64,000 bases of DNA from Archangium lansingense (GCF_026626635.1 NZ_JAPNKA010000001.1:7812001-7876000), one strand, 5' to 3'; positions 17,770 through 26,632 are shown, numbered from the stretch's first letter. Translations and numbers: made by a program. Notes: generated from the letters alone by a model not told the origin.

Positions 17770-18995
17770 AGCTGAGCCTCCTCGTTGGCAGTCCGCCCTC
17801 CAGCGGCCCATTGGTGGAGGCGCACCGCAAGCTTCGCGAGCCCCGCGCGGTGGCGGTGCTGATAGCGGGCGCGCTGGCGGTGGCGCTGGTGCCGCTCATC
17901 CCCGGCGTCTCCGCGCGGCTCGAGGTCACGCTCCACGACACCGCGCTGGCGATGGGGGTGTTCGCGATCGTCTCGCTCGCCGCGGCGGTGGTGTTCTGGC
18001 GCCGGGGGGCTACGCCGGCCTACTGGTGGCTGTGTGCTCTCGAGACGTTGACCACCGCGCTCACGCTGCTGTCCCTGGTGTGGGCGTCGGGGAACCCGCT
18101 CAGCCCGTTCTGGCTGCTCTTCGTCTGCCTGAGCCTGATCGTCGCCGTGGATGCCAACGGACGCATCATCGAGGGCCTGGCCTTCGTAGTCGCGCCCCAG
18201 GTGCTCGCGCTGCTGTTCCTTCTCGAGGGAGAGCCCGCGAAGGCGGCGATCTCCGCGGTCATCGGTGGCGTGGTGGTGGTGTTGGGCACCTTGCTCCGTG
18301 GGCTGTTCGTTGGCCTCACCGAGGCGCGCAACGAGCGGGATCGCCTCCGCGCCGAGCTGGCCGAGCTGCGCCTTCGAGAGGAGCGTCACCGCATCTCGCG
18401 CGACCTTCACGACGGGCTCGGGACCGAGCTGGCCAGCCTCACCTGGACGGCGCGCATGCTCCACCAGCGGCTCGAGGGGTCTCCCGTGCAGAGCGAGGTA
18501 GGGCAGCTGCTCGAGCGGCTCCGCTCCGGCATGGACGAGCTCCGCACCGTGGTCTGGGCGTTGCGCGCGCCGGCGCGCCCATGGGAGGACGTGGTGGCGC
18601 GGCTCGCACAGCGGTGCCGTGAGCTCGGCGGCGACCGCGACGTGGTGGTGGAGGCGTCCGCGGCCGACCCGCGCGTGGAGTTCGATGGTCAGGTGGCGCT
18701 CGATCTGGTGCGCGCCGTTCAGGAGCTGGTGCACAACGCCGCCCGCCACGCGCAGCCCCGGCGGATCCGCGTCACGCTCCGCTGCGATCCGGACGGGATC
18801 CGTTTTCTGGTCGAGGACGACGGCCGGGGGCTCGCCGACGGCGCGCTCGAGCAGAGCGAGGGCGGCCTCAAGAACTTCCGGACGCGGGTGGAGAGCGCGG
18901 GCGGCACCACGCAGGTGGAGTCGTCGTCCCAGGGGACGCGGGTGTCGGCGTGGCTACCTGCACCTACCTTTCGGCCTAACATACCCATGCAATAG
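17766..18995 (+). CDS. Membrane sensor histidine kinase, HisKA_3 (NarX/LiaS-type)
   Basis: 409 residues. About five to six transmembrane helices in residues 25-190 form a membrane-embedded sensor without a large external domain. A coiled coil follows (NERDRLRAELAELRLREERH), then the HisKA_3 box with acceptor His in SRDLHDGLGTELASL, and HATPase with N-box ELVHNAARHA and VEDDGRGLADG. The call of partner is firm from the 4-bp overlap with the regulator gene. Such intramembrane-type sensors often report envelope stress, which fits the lipoprotein genes that follow, but the signal is unknown. Confidence 0.92.
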   Translation: MKLSLLVGSPPSSGPLVEAHRKLREPRAVAVLIAGALAVALVPLIPGVSARLEVTLHDTALAMGVFAIVSLAAAVVFWRRGATPAYWWLCALETLTTALTLLSLVWASGNPLSPFWLLFVCLSLIVAVDANGRIIEGLAFVVAPQVLALLFLLEGEPAKAAISAVIGGVVVVLGTLLRGLFVGLTEARNERDRLRAELAELRLREERHRISRDLHDGLGTELASLTWTARMLHQRLEGSPVQSEVGQLLERLRSGMDELRTVVWALRAPARPWEDVVARLAQRCRELGGDRDVVVEASAADPRVEFDGQVALDLVRAVQELVHNAARHAQPRRIRVTLRCDPDGIRFLVEDDGRGLADGALEQSEGGLKNFRTRVESAGGTTQVESSSQGTRVSAWLPAPTFRPNIPMQ

Positions 18996-19028
18996 CGGCA
19001 TGGATTCATGCGGCGGTACATCTGCCGC

Positions 19029-19403
19029 ATGCCTGACATTCTTCTCAAACGACTCGTCGTGTGTGCCGTCCTCTCGCTGTCCGTCGTCAGCACCGGCTGC
19101 GGTGCGGTCATGTCGTACATCGAGGGGGGCCCCCTCGTCCGCGATCCGAGCGGGCCGACCGGCAAGATCGTGGTCGACAACAAGAGCGGCTACACGCTCG
19201 GCGCGGTGCTGCTGTCTGACTGTGACAGCTCCACCTACGGCCTCAACCGGCTCCCTTCGCGCGTGGGCATCGAGGACGGAAAGACGTACGAGTTCACCGT
19301 CTCGCCCGGGTGCTGGAGCATCGCCATCGGCAGCGGCACCGCGGAGGTCCGCGGAAAGCTCTACGTTGCCGCGGACCAGGCCTCCGTCTACACGGTGAAC
19401 TGA
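19029..19403 (+). CDS. Small lipoprotein of unknown function
   Basis: 124 residues, starting MPDILLKRLVVCAVLSLSVV with a lipobox-type STGC. The mature part is beta-rich (GKIVVDNKSGYTLGAVLLSD, KTYEFTVSPGCWSIAIGSG) with two further Cys (DSDCDSS region and PGCWS). The ATG at 19008 in the same frame is an alternative start and would add MRRYICR. The next gene starts 1 bp after its stop. First of three lipoprotein genes behind the two-component system. Confidence 0.65.
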   Translation: MPDILLKRLVVCAVLSLSVVSTGCGAVMSYIEGGPLVRDPSGPTGKIVVDNKSGYTLGAVLLSDCDSSTYGLNRLPSRVGIEDGKTYEFTVSPGCWSIAIGSGTAEVRGKLYVAADQASVYTVN

Positions 19404-19404
19404 C

Positions 19405-20298
19405 GTGGCGACCGCGCGTATGGGCTCGATGCGTGCGCTGGCGCTGCTCGTCGCCGTCGGTGTGCTCTCTTCAGGCTGCGTCAGCGTCGGCTACGGCGCC
19501 GGAGTGGCGGCTGCGAGGGTGGACACCTCGCCGGAGAGCTCGCCGCTCGAGTACACGCGCCAGGTCGACTACTCCCGCATGTACCACCAGTTCCGATTGG
19601 TGGACACGAGCGGCATCCTGCTCGCGGGGCTGGTGAACATCGGACGCCAGGGGGCGGCGCGCGAAGAGGCGATCGACCAGGCCGTCGCGGCGGGCGCGAA
19701 GAGCGGCGACGTCATCGAGTACTCCTACAAGCCCTACGAGATCCTCCCGGGTCCGCGGATCACCGCGGATCTGCGGCTGGGCCTCGGACCGGCGAGCACA
19801 ACGTTCACCGGCGCCGGGGGGGCTCGGTTCGAGCGCGGGAACTACCTCGCCTTCGACGTGGGGGGAGAGCCGCTCGTGTGGAACCCGGAGGGGCTGCCGC
19901 TGATGGCGTCCGTCGGCGCCTCGATGCTGATGGAGATCTGGTCCCTCGATGAACAGGCGGGGATCGGCTTCGAGCACGACTACCTCGGACTGGACGTCTT
20001 CGCGAACGGGAAGGTCGGCGTACAGCTCCCGGGCAACGTCGGCCTGACCGGGAAGGTGCACGTCGGACTGGTGTCACCGCTGCTGGGGCTGTTGCTGGGC
20101 TCCCCACGGCTGGCTTGGTACGGCGGCCTCGAAGCGGCGTGGGGGACGCCCTGGAAACCGCTCACCGTGGTGGGTGACTTCGTCTACGGCTCCCCGCTCT
20201 GGCTGGATCTCCCATTCCGCGGCGGCTTCTCCACGCGCTTCGGCATCAACGCCGTCGTCAGCATCGAGTCGCTGATGCCCGCGCGCGGCAATCCCTGA
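19405..20298 (+). CDS. Lipoprotein, possible outer-membrane beta-rich protein
   Basis: 297 residues, GTG start 2 bp after the previous stop region (TGACGTGGCG); ATG codons at 19420 and 19429 are alternatives. Lipobox-type SSGC near residue 25. The second half alternates Gly/aromatic beta strands (LRLGLGPASTTFTGAGGARF, GKVGVQLPGNVGLTGKVHVG, WKPLTVVGDFVYGSPLWLD) like an outer-membrane barrel or lipid-facing sheet. It shares the sequence theme SPLEYTRQVDYSR...LVDTSGILLAGLV with the next gene (QVALLDSTGLVCASLM-like), suggesting an old tandem duplication. Function unknown. Confidence 0.7.
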   Translation: MATARMGSMRALALLVAVGVLSSGCVSVGYGAGVAAARVDTSPESSPLEYTRQVDYSRMYHQFRLVDTSGILLAGLVNIGRQGAAREEAIDQAVAAGAKSGDVIEYSYKPYEILPGPRITADLRLGLGPASTTFTGAGGARFERGNYLAFDVGGEPLVWNPEGLPLMASVGASMLMEIWSLDEQAGIGFEHDYLGLDVFANGKVGVQLPGNVGLTGKVHVGLVSPLLGLLLGSPRLAWYGGLEAAWGTPWKPLTVVGDFVYGSPLWLDLPFRGGFSTRFGINAVVSIESLMPARGNP

Positions 20299-20335
20299 TC
20301 CCCTTCACAGCACCGTCTCTCCCGAGGAGCTCGTC

Positions 20336-21256
20336 ATGCCCCTGCCGACCTGTCGTGTCCTCCCGCTGGCTGTCGTCCTCTGCATCGCGCTGAGCGGCTG
20401 CAGCCACATCGTCTACAGCCGCGGTGTCATGTCGGCGGAGGCCGCCAACATCGATCCCGACGAGAACCCCAAGGACCAGCCCTTCGACTTCTCCCAGAGA
20501 AGGGTTCAGGCGGACACCCAGGAGGTCGCGTTGCTCGACTCGACCGGCCTGGTGTGCGCCTCGCTGATGACCGCGGGCGACGCGATGGCCTCTGCCGAGG
20601 GGCGGCGCAAGCAAGCGGAGCGCAACCGCGAGTTCGGCATCCTCACCTACAAGTATCGCGTGACGGCGCCCGGAGAGTTCGGCGGTTACCCGTGCGGCGT
20701 CTTCGTGAAGTGGAGCACCGTGAACGAGTACCGCGGCTTCCAGCCGGGCTCGGAGGGACAGGTCCCGAGCTTCGGTGAGGCGGGCCTGATGCTCTCCGGC
20801 TGGGACGAGTTCCTGCTGCCGGGGCTGTACTTCGGCGGTGGCACCCGGCCATCGGTCGGTTTCTACTCGGAGGCGTCTGTTCCCGGCTCTGACGACGTCT
20901 TCCTCCGGCTGCCGATCAACCTTGGCTTCATGATCGCGCCGTATTGGGCGGGAGGACTGGCGCTCCGGGCGACCGCGGGCGCCGACATCATGAGCATGCT
21001 CCTGATGGCGAAGTCGCAGCCGTTCCGGAACGGCTTCTGGGTGCCGCTCGACTACGGCGCGTACCTCAGCTGGACCCTGCCCATCTTCCGCTACGGCTCG
21101 GTGACCGCGATGGCGGGATGGGGCAAGGAGGTCCAGGTCAACAACAGCGATCTGATGTTCGTGCAGGGCCAGTGGCAGGGGCAGATCAGCCTCGTCATCG
21201 ACTACGACGCGATCTTCAGCGGCAAGAGCGCCGACTCCGGCGAGAAGAAGATGTGA
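20336..21256 (+). CDS. Lipoprotein related to its upstream neighbour
   Basis: 306 residues. GAGGAG lies 8 bp before ATG 20336. Signal peptide with lipobox (LCIALSGCSH). N-terminal layout matches the preceding gene: lipobox, SRGVMSAEAANIDPDENP, then EVALLDSTGLVCASLM, then a GDAMA/EGRRKQAE helix, then a beta-rich C-terminal domain (GLMLSGWDEFLLPGLYFGGG, GVPL-type aromatic strands). Family unknown. Probably cotranscribed from the two-component operon; a hairpin follows at 21294-21309. Confidence 0.7.
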   Translation: MPLPTCRVLPLAVVLCIALSGCSHIVYSRGVMSAEAANIDPDENPKDQPFDFSQRRVQADTQEVALLDSTGLVCASLMTAGDAMASAEGRRKQAERNREFGILTYKYRVTAPGEFGGYPCGVFVKWSTVNEYRGFQPGSEGQVPSFGEAGLMLSGWDEFLLPGLYFGGGTRPSVGFYSEASVPGSDDVFLRLPINLGFMIAPYWAGGLALRATAGADIMSMLLMAKSQPFRNGFWVPLDYGAYLSWTLPIFRYGSVTAMAGWGKEVQVNNSDLMFVQGQWQGQISLVIDYDAIFSGKSADSGEKKM

Positions 21257-21293
21257 GCCGGAGCGCGTCCTGGAACTGCCAGGGTATGTGACC

Positions 21294-21309
21294 GCACCCG
21301 GTGGGGTGC
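21294..21309 (+). terminator. Short hairpin after the lipoprotein cluster
   Basis: GCACCC/GGGTGC with a GGTG loop, extendable by further C-G pairs; no T-run. Lies between convergent genes and may separate them. Confidence 0.35.
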
Positions 21310-21396
21310 GCGGTGTGCCCAAAAGGGGCTGCACTGCCTCTCCACCGGCCTGACGCACTGCCCGGGGAGCTCCCCTCAGCGGCCCTCCTCGGCCCC

Positions 21397-22062
21397 TCAG
21401 CCCTTCTTCTTCTTCAAGGCCGCAAGCTCGCGAGAGGCCTGGGCGGCGCCGAGGTGCAGCTCGATGAGCTCGGCCCCCTCCTCGAGGCTCAGCTTCTTGC
21501 CGTTCACGCACAAGCCCGCCGAAGCGAGCACCAGCTTGCGGTCCTTGCCCTTGTCGGAGACCAGCACCTGGCAGGGAAGGAACCCGCGCTGCCGGGTGGC
21601 CTGGGGGAGCTTCGCATCCGCGTCCACGTGGAGATTGGTGTACGTGTGGGTCGCGTCGACCAGCTCGATGCTGTGGATCGCGCTGAGCGGAAACGGCGCC
21701 GAGAGGTTCGAGGCCAGCAGCTCGGTACGGGTCAGGGTCATGAGGACCTTGTTGCCGTCCTTGCGGTGCTGGAAGGCCACGATGGCGGCGAACACGCCGA
21801 GGGCGCCGAGACCGATGGGCGCGGCAGCCTTCACCTCGGGGTTGCCAACGAAGGCCGCGGCGATGCCCAGGCACACCACCGCGCCGAGGGCGGCCCCCAC
21901 CAGGATCTTCTTGGTGTCGGTGAAGTCGCTGCGCTCAGGAGCAGCGTCGATGATCGCCTGAAGCTCGCGAATGGTCTCGGCGCGATCGGACTGACTGGAC
22001 TGGTGAAGCTCGTTGCTGAGGGAGTGGGCGAGGCCCTGAGGGCGCTGGGTCGGCTTGGACAT
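21397..22062 (-). CDS. Membrane protein of unknown function
   Basis: 221 residues. A cytoplasmic helical head (residues 1-50), two transmembrane helices (about 52-95: KILVGAALGAVVCLGIAAAF and IGLGALGVFAAIVAF), then a PH-like or beta-rich cytoplasmic domain (LTRTELLASNLSAPFPLSAI, KDRKLVLASAGLCVNGKKLS) and a Lys-rich end (LAALKKKKG). Sits 33 bp downstream of the M48 peptidase gene on the same strand, so the two are probably an operon. No named family recognised. Confidence 0.7.
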   Translation of the reverse strand: MSKPTQRPQGLAHSLSNELHQSSQSDRAETIRELQAIIDAAPERSDFTDTKKILVGAALGAVVCLGIAAAFVGNPEVKAAAPIGLGALGVFAAIVAFQHRKDGNKVLMTLTRTELLASNLSAPFPLSAIHSIELVDATHTYTNLHVDADAKLPQATRQRGFLPCQVLVSDKGKDRKLVLASAGLCVNGKKLSLEEGAELIELHLGAAQASRELAALKKKKG

Positions 22063-22095
22063 CTGGTGCTCCGGATGGGGGGAACGGCGAAGCGC

Positions 22096-23535
22096 TCAGG
22101 CGGCCCTGGACGGGCTGTCGAGCAGGGACTGGAACCACGAGGTATCGGACGCGCTGGGCCTTCGGACCGCGCGCTGGATCAGCACCGCGTCCAAAGGGAC
22201 CGAGAGCGCCTCAATCCGCACGCGCGTCGGCGGGTGCGTGTCGATGGGGTGCGCGAGCGTGTGGTCGAGGATCTCCTCCGGCAGCTCGATCGGATGCATC
22301 TGGAGCGCCTCCACGAGCGCATCGACGGCGTTGACGCCCGCCTCCAGCTGAGAGGCCTCGAGCGCCCGATCCACGTGCTCGGCGAGCGCGGTCACGCGAA
22401 GGAGCGCCGCGGCACAGGCCTCCGGGCCCTTCACGCGCGCGCCGATCGCATCGGCGCGCAGCTCGTGCTCGCGGCTGAAGTGGAAGTACGCGCGGTCCAA
22501 CTGCTCGAGGAAGACGATCGAGGTCCACAGCGCAGGCAGGTTGAAGAGGCTGGGCGCCTCTTCCTCCTGTGCGGCGAGGCGCTCGATCCCCTGCTGCATG
22601 CGGCGATGGGTGACGGAGAGCTGCACGCCGCGCTCGGTGTCCTGCATCGCGAAGTGGCCAAGCTCGTGGCCCACGATCGAGGCGGCCTCGTCGCGGCTCA
22701 GGACGCTGAGGAACGTGAGAGGAAGGTACAGGGTGCGCCCGCTGAGCTCCTGCCGGCGGGGCAGCACGCACACCGGAGCGCTGGTGACGAAGAAGCCCTG
22801 CGAGAGGCCCACCACGACGTGATCCGGCATCGGGGCGCCGACCCGCTCCGCGATCTGGCGCACCCACCTCCAGAGCCCCGGAGCGACGTCGGCGGGAAGG
22901 ACCCGTCCGAGCAGCTCCAGACTGAGCGGGGGAAGCGGCCCGAGTGAGCGGGCCGAGCGCAACATCAGCCGGCACGTGGCGATGATCGCGCCCCACAGCG
23001 GCAGCAGGAACACGAGCGGCACCCACCCCACCGAGGCGAAGTGGCTCCACGACCACGACACCTCGTAGAGACCCATGGCGACCATGGCCCCGAACATGAG
23101 CGCGACGTGCAGGAGCACCCCGCGCGAGACCGCTCTCCAACCCGGGCCCAGCGTTGCGAGCAGGGTCTCGAATGAGGCCTGTGCGCGGCGGCTGTCACGG
23201 CGGATACGCAGCAGCAGTCCGCACCCCACCACGAACGCGGCCAGCGCCACCCCGAGGCCCAGCCACGCCAAGACCTCCCGCTCGGCCAGGCGCTCGTTGC
23301 CGGCGACGAGTTCCTGAAGCTTCTCGGTGTCGCGGGTGAGGCGGCCCTCGGCTCGGGGATCCGCGGCGACGCCCTCGGACCGCAGGCGCTCCTGAGCCTG
23401 CTGCGCGCGCAGCGTGAGCTCGCGCTGCTCGTCCCGGCTCACGTGCACGCGATAGAGCTGCAGCGTCGGCAGGAGCGTCAGCCCCAGAGGCAGCAGCAGC
23501 AGGAAGGCGAAGACCCTAAGTCGGATGGTAGTCAT
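22096..23535 (-). CDS. Membrane M48-family (HtpX/Ste24-like) zinc metallopeptidase
   Basis: 479 residues. An N-terminal signal/membrane helix, a periplasmic coiled coil (QLYRVHVSRDEQRELTLRAQ), then three or more membrane helices (about residues 90-200) and a catalytic domain with zinc motif IVGHELGHF and third ligand Glu in SREHELRADAIGA. M48 membrane proteases degrade misfolded membrane proteins or process substrates in the envelope. ATG 23535 gives MTTIRLRVFAFLLLLPLG; the earlier in-frame start at 23556 adds only MLPDARL. Likely cotranscribed with the membrane protein at 21397. Confidence 0.88.
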   Translation of the reverse strand: MTTIRLRVFAFLLLLPLGLTLLPTLQLYRVHVSRDEQRELTLRAQQAQERLRSEGVAADPRAEGRLTRDTEKLQELVAGNERLAEREVLAWLGLGVALAAFVVGCGLLLRIRRDSRRAQASFETLLATLGPGWRAVSRGVLLHVALMFGAMVAMGLYEVSWSWSHFASVGWVPLVFLLPLWGAIIATCRLMLRSARSLGPLPPLSLELLGRVLPADVAPGLWRWVRQIAERVGAPMPDHVVVGLSQGFFVTSAPVCVLPRRQELSGRTLYLPLTFLSVLSRDEAASIVGHELGHFAMQDTERGVQLSVTHRRMQQGIERLAAQEEEAPSLFNLPALWTSIVFLEQLDRAYFHFSREHELRADAIGARVKGPEACAAALLRVTALAEHVDRALEASQLEAGVNAVDALVEALQMHPIELPEEILDHTLAHPIDTHPPTRVRIEALSVPLDAVLIQRAVRRPSASDTSWFQSLLDSPSRAA

Positions 23536-23750
23536 GAGGCGCGCGTCCGGAAGCAAAGCTGAGCGGCCGGAGAGGGCCGGGCGCGTGTCAAAGGGGGCGC
23601 CCTATAGCCCGGAATCCGAGGAGCGCCAAGCCATACTCGGATGCCGCCTGGTACGCCGCCGCTCACCGGCTCTACATCACTTCGCGTTGGTGACCCATAG
23701 CTTCCAGTCATGAGCCAGATGACACCCGCCACCACGGAACCCGCCCCGAC

Positions 23751-23834
23751 GATGACCTCATCGCCTTCCTGGAGAGCCTCACGGACCAGGACTTCGTGAA
23801 TAATCCGAGGCTGAGCAACCCCTTCGACGAATAG
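23751..23834 (+). pseudogene. C-terminal remnant of a di-heme cytochrome c peroxidase (MauG-type)
   Basis: The frame reads DDLIAFLESLTDQDF, then VNNPRLSNPFDE and a TAG stop, the usual last segment of di-heme peroxidase/MauG proteins. Upstream of 23751 there is no heme motif and no start, so this is a truncated relic. Its stop is 3 bp from the convergent stop of the DUF4215 gene at 23837. Confidence 0.55.
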
Positions 23835-23836
23835 GC

Positions 23837-25669
23837 TCAGCGGCGGGTGCGCCGGCGGAGAGCAAGCAAACCCAGCAGCGCCATCAGCGACGACCCGGGC
23901 ATGGTGCCGCACCCACAGCCCGCGGGCGTCCGGACATCATCCACCACCGTCCACGTGTACTCGGCCGGCGTCGGATCCACGTTTCCCGCCGGGTCCACCG
24001 CCCGGACGCGCAGGGTGTGGTTCCCCGGCAGGACGGTGTACGACTCCTCGCAGGGAGCGTAGTCCCCATCATCTAGGCTGCACTCGAAGCGAGCTCCGGG
24101 CACATTGGAGGAGAACGCGAATCCGCCGGTGCGGGCCGTGCCGCGCTGGGGCGGCCCCTGGGTGATGGTGGTGTCGGGCACCGGGCTCACCACGCACACC
24201 GAAGGAGTGCCTGTGCAGCTATAGCCAGTTTCGATGGCGCAGCTGGCATTGCACCCATCACCCGAGGCCGTATTCGCGTCATCGCATGCTTCACTGCACT
24301 CGAGGATGCCGTCGCCACAGACGTCGGCGGCCCTGCAGGTGTTCGTGACCGGGCTGCACACCCCATCGCAGACCTCCGACGAGGAACACGCCTGGCCCGG
24401 GCCCAACCGGCAACGAGGCGAGCACGCATCTCCATCCACCAGGTTGCCGTCGTCACACACCTCGGTGCCCGCCAGAACGCCGTCACCACACAAGGAGACA
24501 CACACGCTGGGGACGCCGCTGCAGGAGTACCCACTCTCCTGCCGGCAGGTGGGGCCGCACCCATCACCGGAGGTGATGTTGCCGTCGTCGCACTGCTCGC
24601 CCGGATTCAGCACCCCGTTGCCGCACACCCGGGTGCACGAGGTGCCGGGCAAGGGGCAGACCCATCCCGCTTCGACCTGACACGAGGCAGAGCAGCCATC
24701 ACCGGCCCTGGTGTTCCCCTGGTCGCACGGCTCCGCGCTCGCCACAACGCCGTCACCACACAGGGTGATACAGACGCTCGGATTGCCAGAACAGGAGTAC
24801 CCCGTCTCGACGCGGCAACCCGGAGAGCAGCCGTCCTTCGCGACGGTGTTGGTGTCGTCGCAGGTCTCGCTCGCGTTCAGCACGCCGTTGCCGCACGTCG
24901 GGAAGCATACGGACGGACCGCTCGCTGGAGTGCTGCAGGCATAGCCCGGCTCCACCTTGCAATCGGTGGCACAGCCATCCCCCGGGTTCAGATCGCTGTC
25001 ATCACACTCCTCGCCTGGATCGACCTTGCCATTGGCACAGGTCCTCGCGCACGGCCCGCCGGGAGTGGGGCACGCGTAGCCCAACTCGAGCGTGCAGGCC
25101 TGGGAGCACCCATCTCCCAGGCTGACGTTGCCGTCGTCGCACTGCTCGCCCGAATCCATCCGGCGGTTGCCACAGAGGAGCTGGCAAACGGAAGGAGCGC
25201 CCTGGCACGCGTAGCCGTTCTCGATGCGACACGCCGCCGAGCAGCCATCGGCGTTGCGGGTGTTGCCGTCGTCACACGGCTCACCGGGGTGGATGACCCC
25301 ATCGCCGCACGTCAGGAGACAGGGCTGGCCGGCCGTGGGGCACGAGTAGCCCGCCTCCACCCGGCAGCTCGCGTCACAGCCATCGCCAGCGGCCGGGTTG
25401 CCATCGTCGCACTGCTCGCCCGCGTTCAGCACCCCGTTGCCGCACACGCTGGCCGCCGTGTGGCCATCGTCACACGGCTCGCCCGGCAGCACCTCGCCGT
25501 CCGCGAGGAGCGCATGGCTTCCCCACGGCAGCGTGGGGCTCTGGGAGGGCGGCTCCAACTGGATGTCGCAGCCCACCGCGTTGAAGAGGAGCACGAGCCC
25601 GAGCAGCACCTGGTTCGGCCAGGACGGCCTCGTGGCCACGTTTTGGGAGGGAGGACTCTTGGGGTTCAT
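23837..25669 (-). CDS. DUF4215 cysteine-rich repeat protein with lipobox-like start and myxosortase-type tail
   Basis: 610 residues from ATG 25669 (ATGs at 25684 and 25675 are alternatives; none has a clear ribosome-binding site). A hydrophobic head ends in NAVGC (lipobox-like). Nine tandem DUF4215 units follow, each of the form CGNGVLNAGEQCDDGN...GDGC.ASC, alternating with YSC/VC linkers; Cys spacing suggests disulfide-locked small units. Then an Ig-like domain (FECSLDDGDYAPCEESY, NHTLRVRAVDPAGNVDPTP) and a tail GCGCGTMPG + hydrophobic stretch + RRRTRR, a typical MYXO-CTERM sorting signal. Presumed surface-attached protein; ligand unknown. Confidence 0.88.
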   Translation of the reverse strand: MNPKSPPSQNVATRPSWPNQVLLGLVLLFNAVGCDIQLEPPSQSPTLPWGSHALLADGEVLPGEPCDDGHTAASVCGNGVLNAGEQCDDGNPAAGDGCDASCRVEAGYSCPTAGQPCLLTCGDGVIHPGEPCDDGNTRNADGCSAACRIENGYACQGAPSVCQLLCGNRRMDSGEQCDDGNVSLGDGCSQACTLELGYACPTPGGPCARTCANGKVDPGEECDDSDLNPGDGCATDCKVEPGYACSTPASGPSVCFPTCGNGVLNASETCDDTNTVAKDGCSPGCRVETGYSCSGNPSVCITLCGDGVVASAEPCDQGNTRAGDGCSASCQVEAGWVCPLPGTSCTRVCGNGVLNPGEQCDDGNITSGDGCGPTCRQESGYSCSGVPSVCVSLCGDGVLAGTEVCDDGNLVDGDACSPRCRLGPGQACSSSEVCDGVCSPVTNTCRAADVCGDGILECSEACDDANTASGDGCNASCAIETGYSCTGTPSVCVVSPVPDTTITQGPPQRGTARTGGFAFSSNVPGARFECSLDDGDYAPCEESYTVLPGNHTLRVRAVDPAGNVDPTPAEYTWTVVDDVRTPAGCGCGTMPGSSLMALLGLLALRRRTRR

Positions 25670-25707
25670 GCTCATCGGCCACATCCATCAGTGCGCGATT
25701 CTTGGGC

Positions 25708-26067
25708 CTAGCGGCTCTTTCCGTCGTAGTGCTGAATGTTCAGCGTGGTCGCATCCACGTCATCGAGGCAGCGGGTGTTGATCGCCACCATCGGACCGTT
25801 CGGACCGACGCCGCGCCCGAAAGAGCGGACACCACAGGTCTTGCAGAACAGATGATGAATGACCTTTGTGTTGAACTGGTAGTCGGTCAGGTTCTGCTCG
25901 CCCTTCTCGAGCGTGAAGCTGCTCTCGGGCACGAACGCGAGTAGCGTCCCCGTGCGAGAGCAGATCGAGCAGTTGCACTGGACGACCGGCTGCGTGAGAT
26001 CGATATCGACTCGGTAACGAACGGCGCCGCAGTGGCAGCCGCCCGTGTGAGAGGTAGTGGTGGACAT
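25708..26067 (-). CDS. GFA-family (glutathione-dependent formaldehyde-activating-like) zinc protein
   Basis: 119 residues with the CENP-V/GFA zinc-binding pattern: GGCHCGAVRYR, CNCSICSRTG and FCKTCGVRSFG. The family founder catalyses formaldehyde-glutathione adduct formation but most members have unknown reactions; mammalian CENP-V shares the fold. ATG 26067 (MSTTTSHTGGCHCG) is preferred over the ATG two codons upstream. Same strand as the DUF4215 gene, 38 bp upstream of it, but a functional link is not apparent. Confidence 0.85.
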   Translation of the reverse strand: MSTTTSHTGGCHCGAVRYRVDIDLTQPVVQCNCSICSRTGTLLAFVPESSFTLEKGEQNLTDYQFNTKVIHHLFCKTCGVRSFGRGVGPNGPMVAINTRCLDDVDATTLNIQHYDGKSR

Positions 26068-26160
26068 GGGCAAAGCCTAGGCAGTTGCCGGCAAGTCAGC
26101 CAGAGCTTCGTGATGGGGGCTCGGAATCCGTATCGCGAGCAAGCTACACTCCGCCCCACC

Positions 26161-26409
26161 ATGGCCACTCGAGCGAAAGCAGCGAAGAAGCAGGTGAAGG
26201 CGCCCAGCAAGACCAAGAAGGCCACGGCGAGGAAGAGCCCGGCGCGGATCCTCATGCCCAGCGGGATCGAGGACGGGGGCAAGAAGAAGGCCACGGCGAA
26301 GAAGAGCCCGGCGCGGATCCTTCTGCCCAGCGGGGCCACCGACGAGGGAAACAAGAAGAAGGCCGCGGCGAAGAAGAGCCCGGCACGGCGCCTCAAGTCG
26401 GGCAAATAG
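26161..26409 (+). CDS. Lysine-rich histone-H1-like repeat protein
   Basis: 82 residues, almost half Lys and Ala. Three imperfect tandem units of KKATARKSPARILMPSG type (nt about 26215, 26281 and 26353; 66-72 bp each) show that the gene grew by repeat duplication. This composition is that of histone H1-like or AlgP/HU-tail DNA-binding proteins in myxobacteria; nucleoid or RNA binding is inferred. ATG 26161 follows a pyrimidine-rich stretch without an obvious ribosome-binding site. After its TAG the same frame continues into an orphan MYXO-CTERM tail (26410-26574). Confidence 0.65.
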   Translation: MATRAKAAKKQVKAPSKTKKATARKSPARILMPSGIEDGGKKKATAKKSPARILLPSGATDEGNKKKAAAKKSPARRLKSGK

Positions 26410-26574
26410 CCCGGCCCAGGTACCCAGGCTCCCGTGGATGGTGGCGTGCGCGAACCCACGCCAGACACCTCGGGCTGCGGCTGCTCTGCGGGCAACTCCT
26501 CCGCGAGCACTGGCTGGGTCGCCCTGCTCTTCCTCGGCTGGGTGATGACACGGCGGCGCGGGATGCCCGGCTGA
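26410..26574 (+). pseudogene. Orphan MYXO-CTERM tail in frame behind the histone-like gene
   Basis: Reading on in the same frame past the TAG at 26407 gives a Pro/Gly linker (PGPGTQAPVDGG, EPTPDTS), the motif GCGCSAGNSS, a hydrophobic helix (WVALLFLGWVM) and TRRRGMPG before TGA at 26572. This is a complete myxosortase sorting signal with no protein in front of it. It is either the relic of a lost surface protein or part of a read-through product. Confidence 0.55.
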
Positions 26575-26632
26575 ACGGGCCCTCGGCGTACGCCACCGAG
26601 CCAGGGGGAGAGGTGAACCCGGGGGCCGGATA

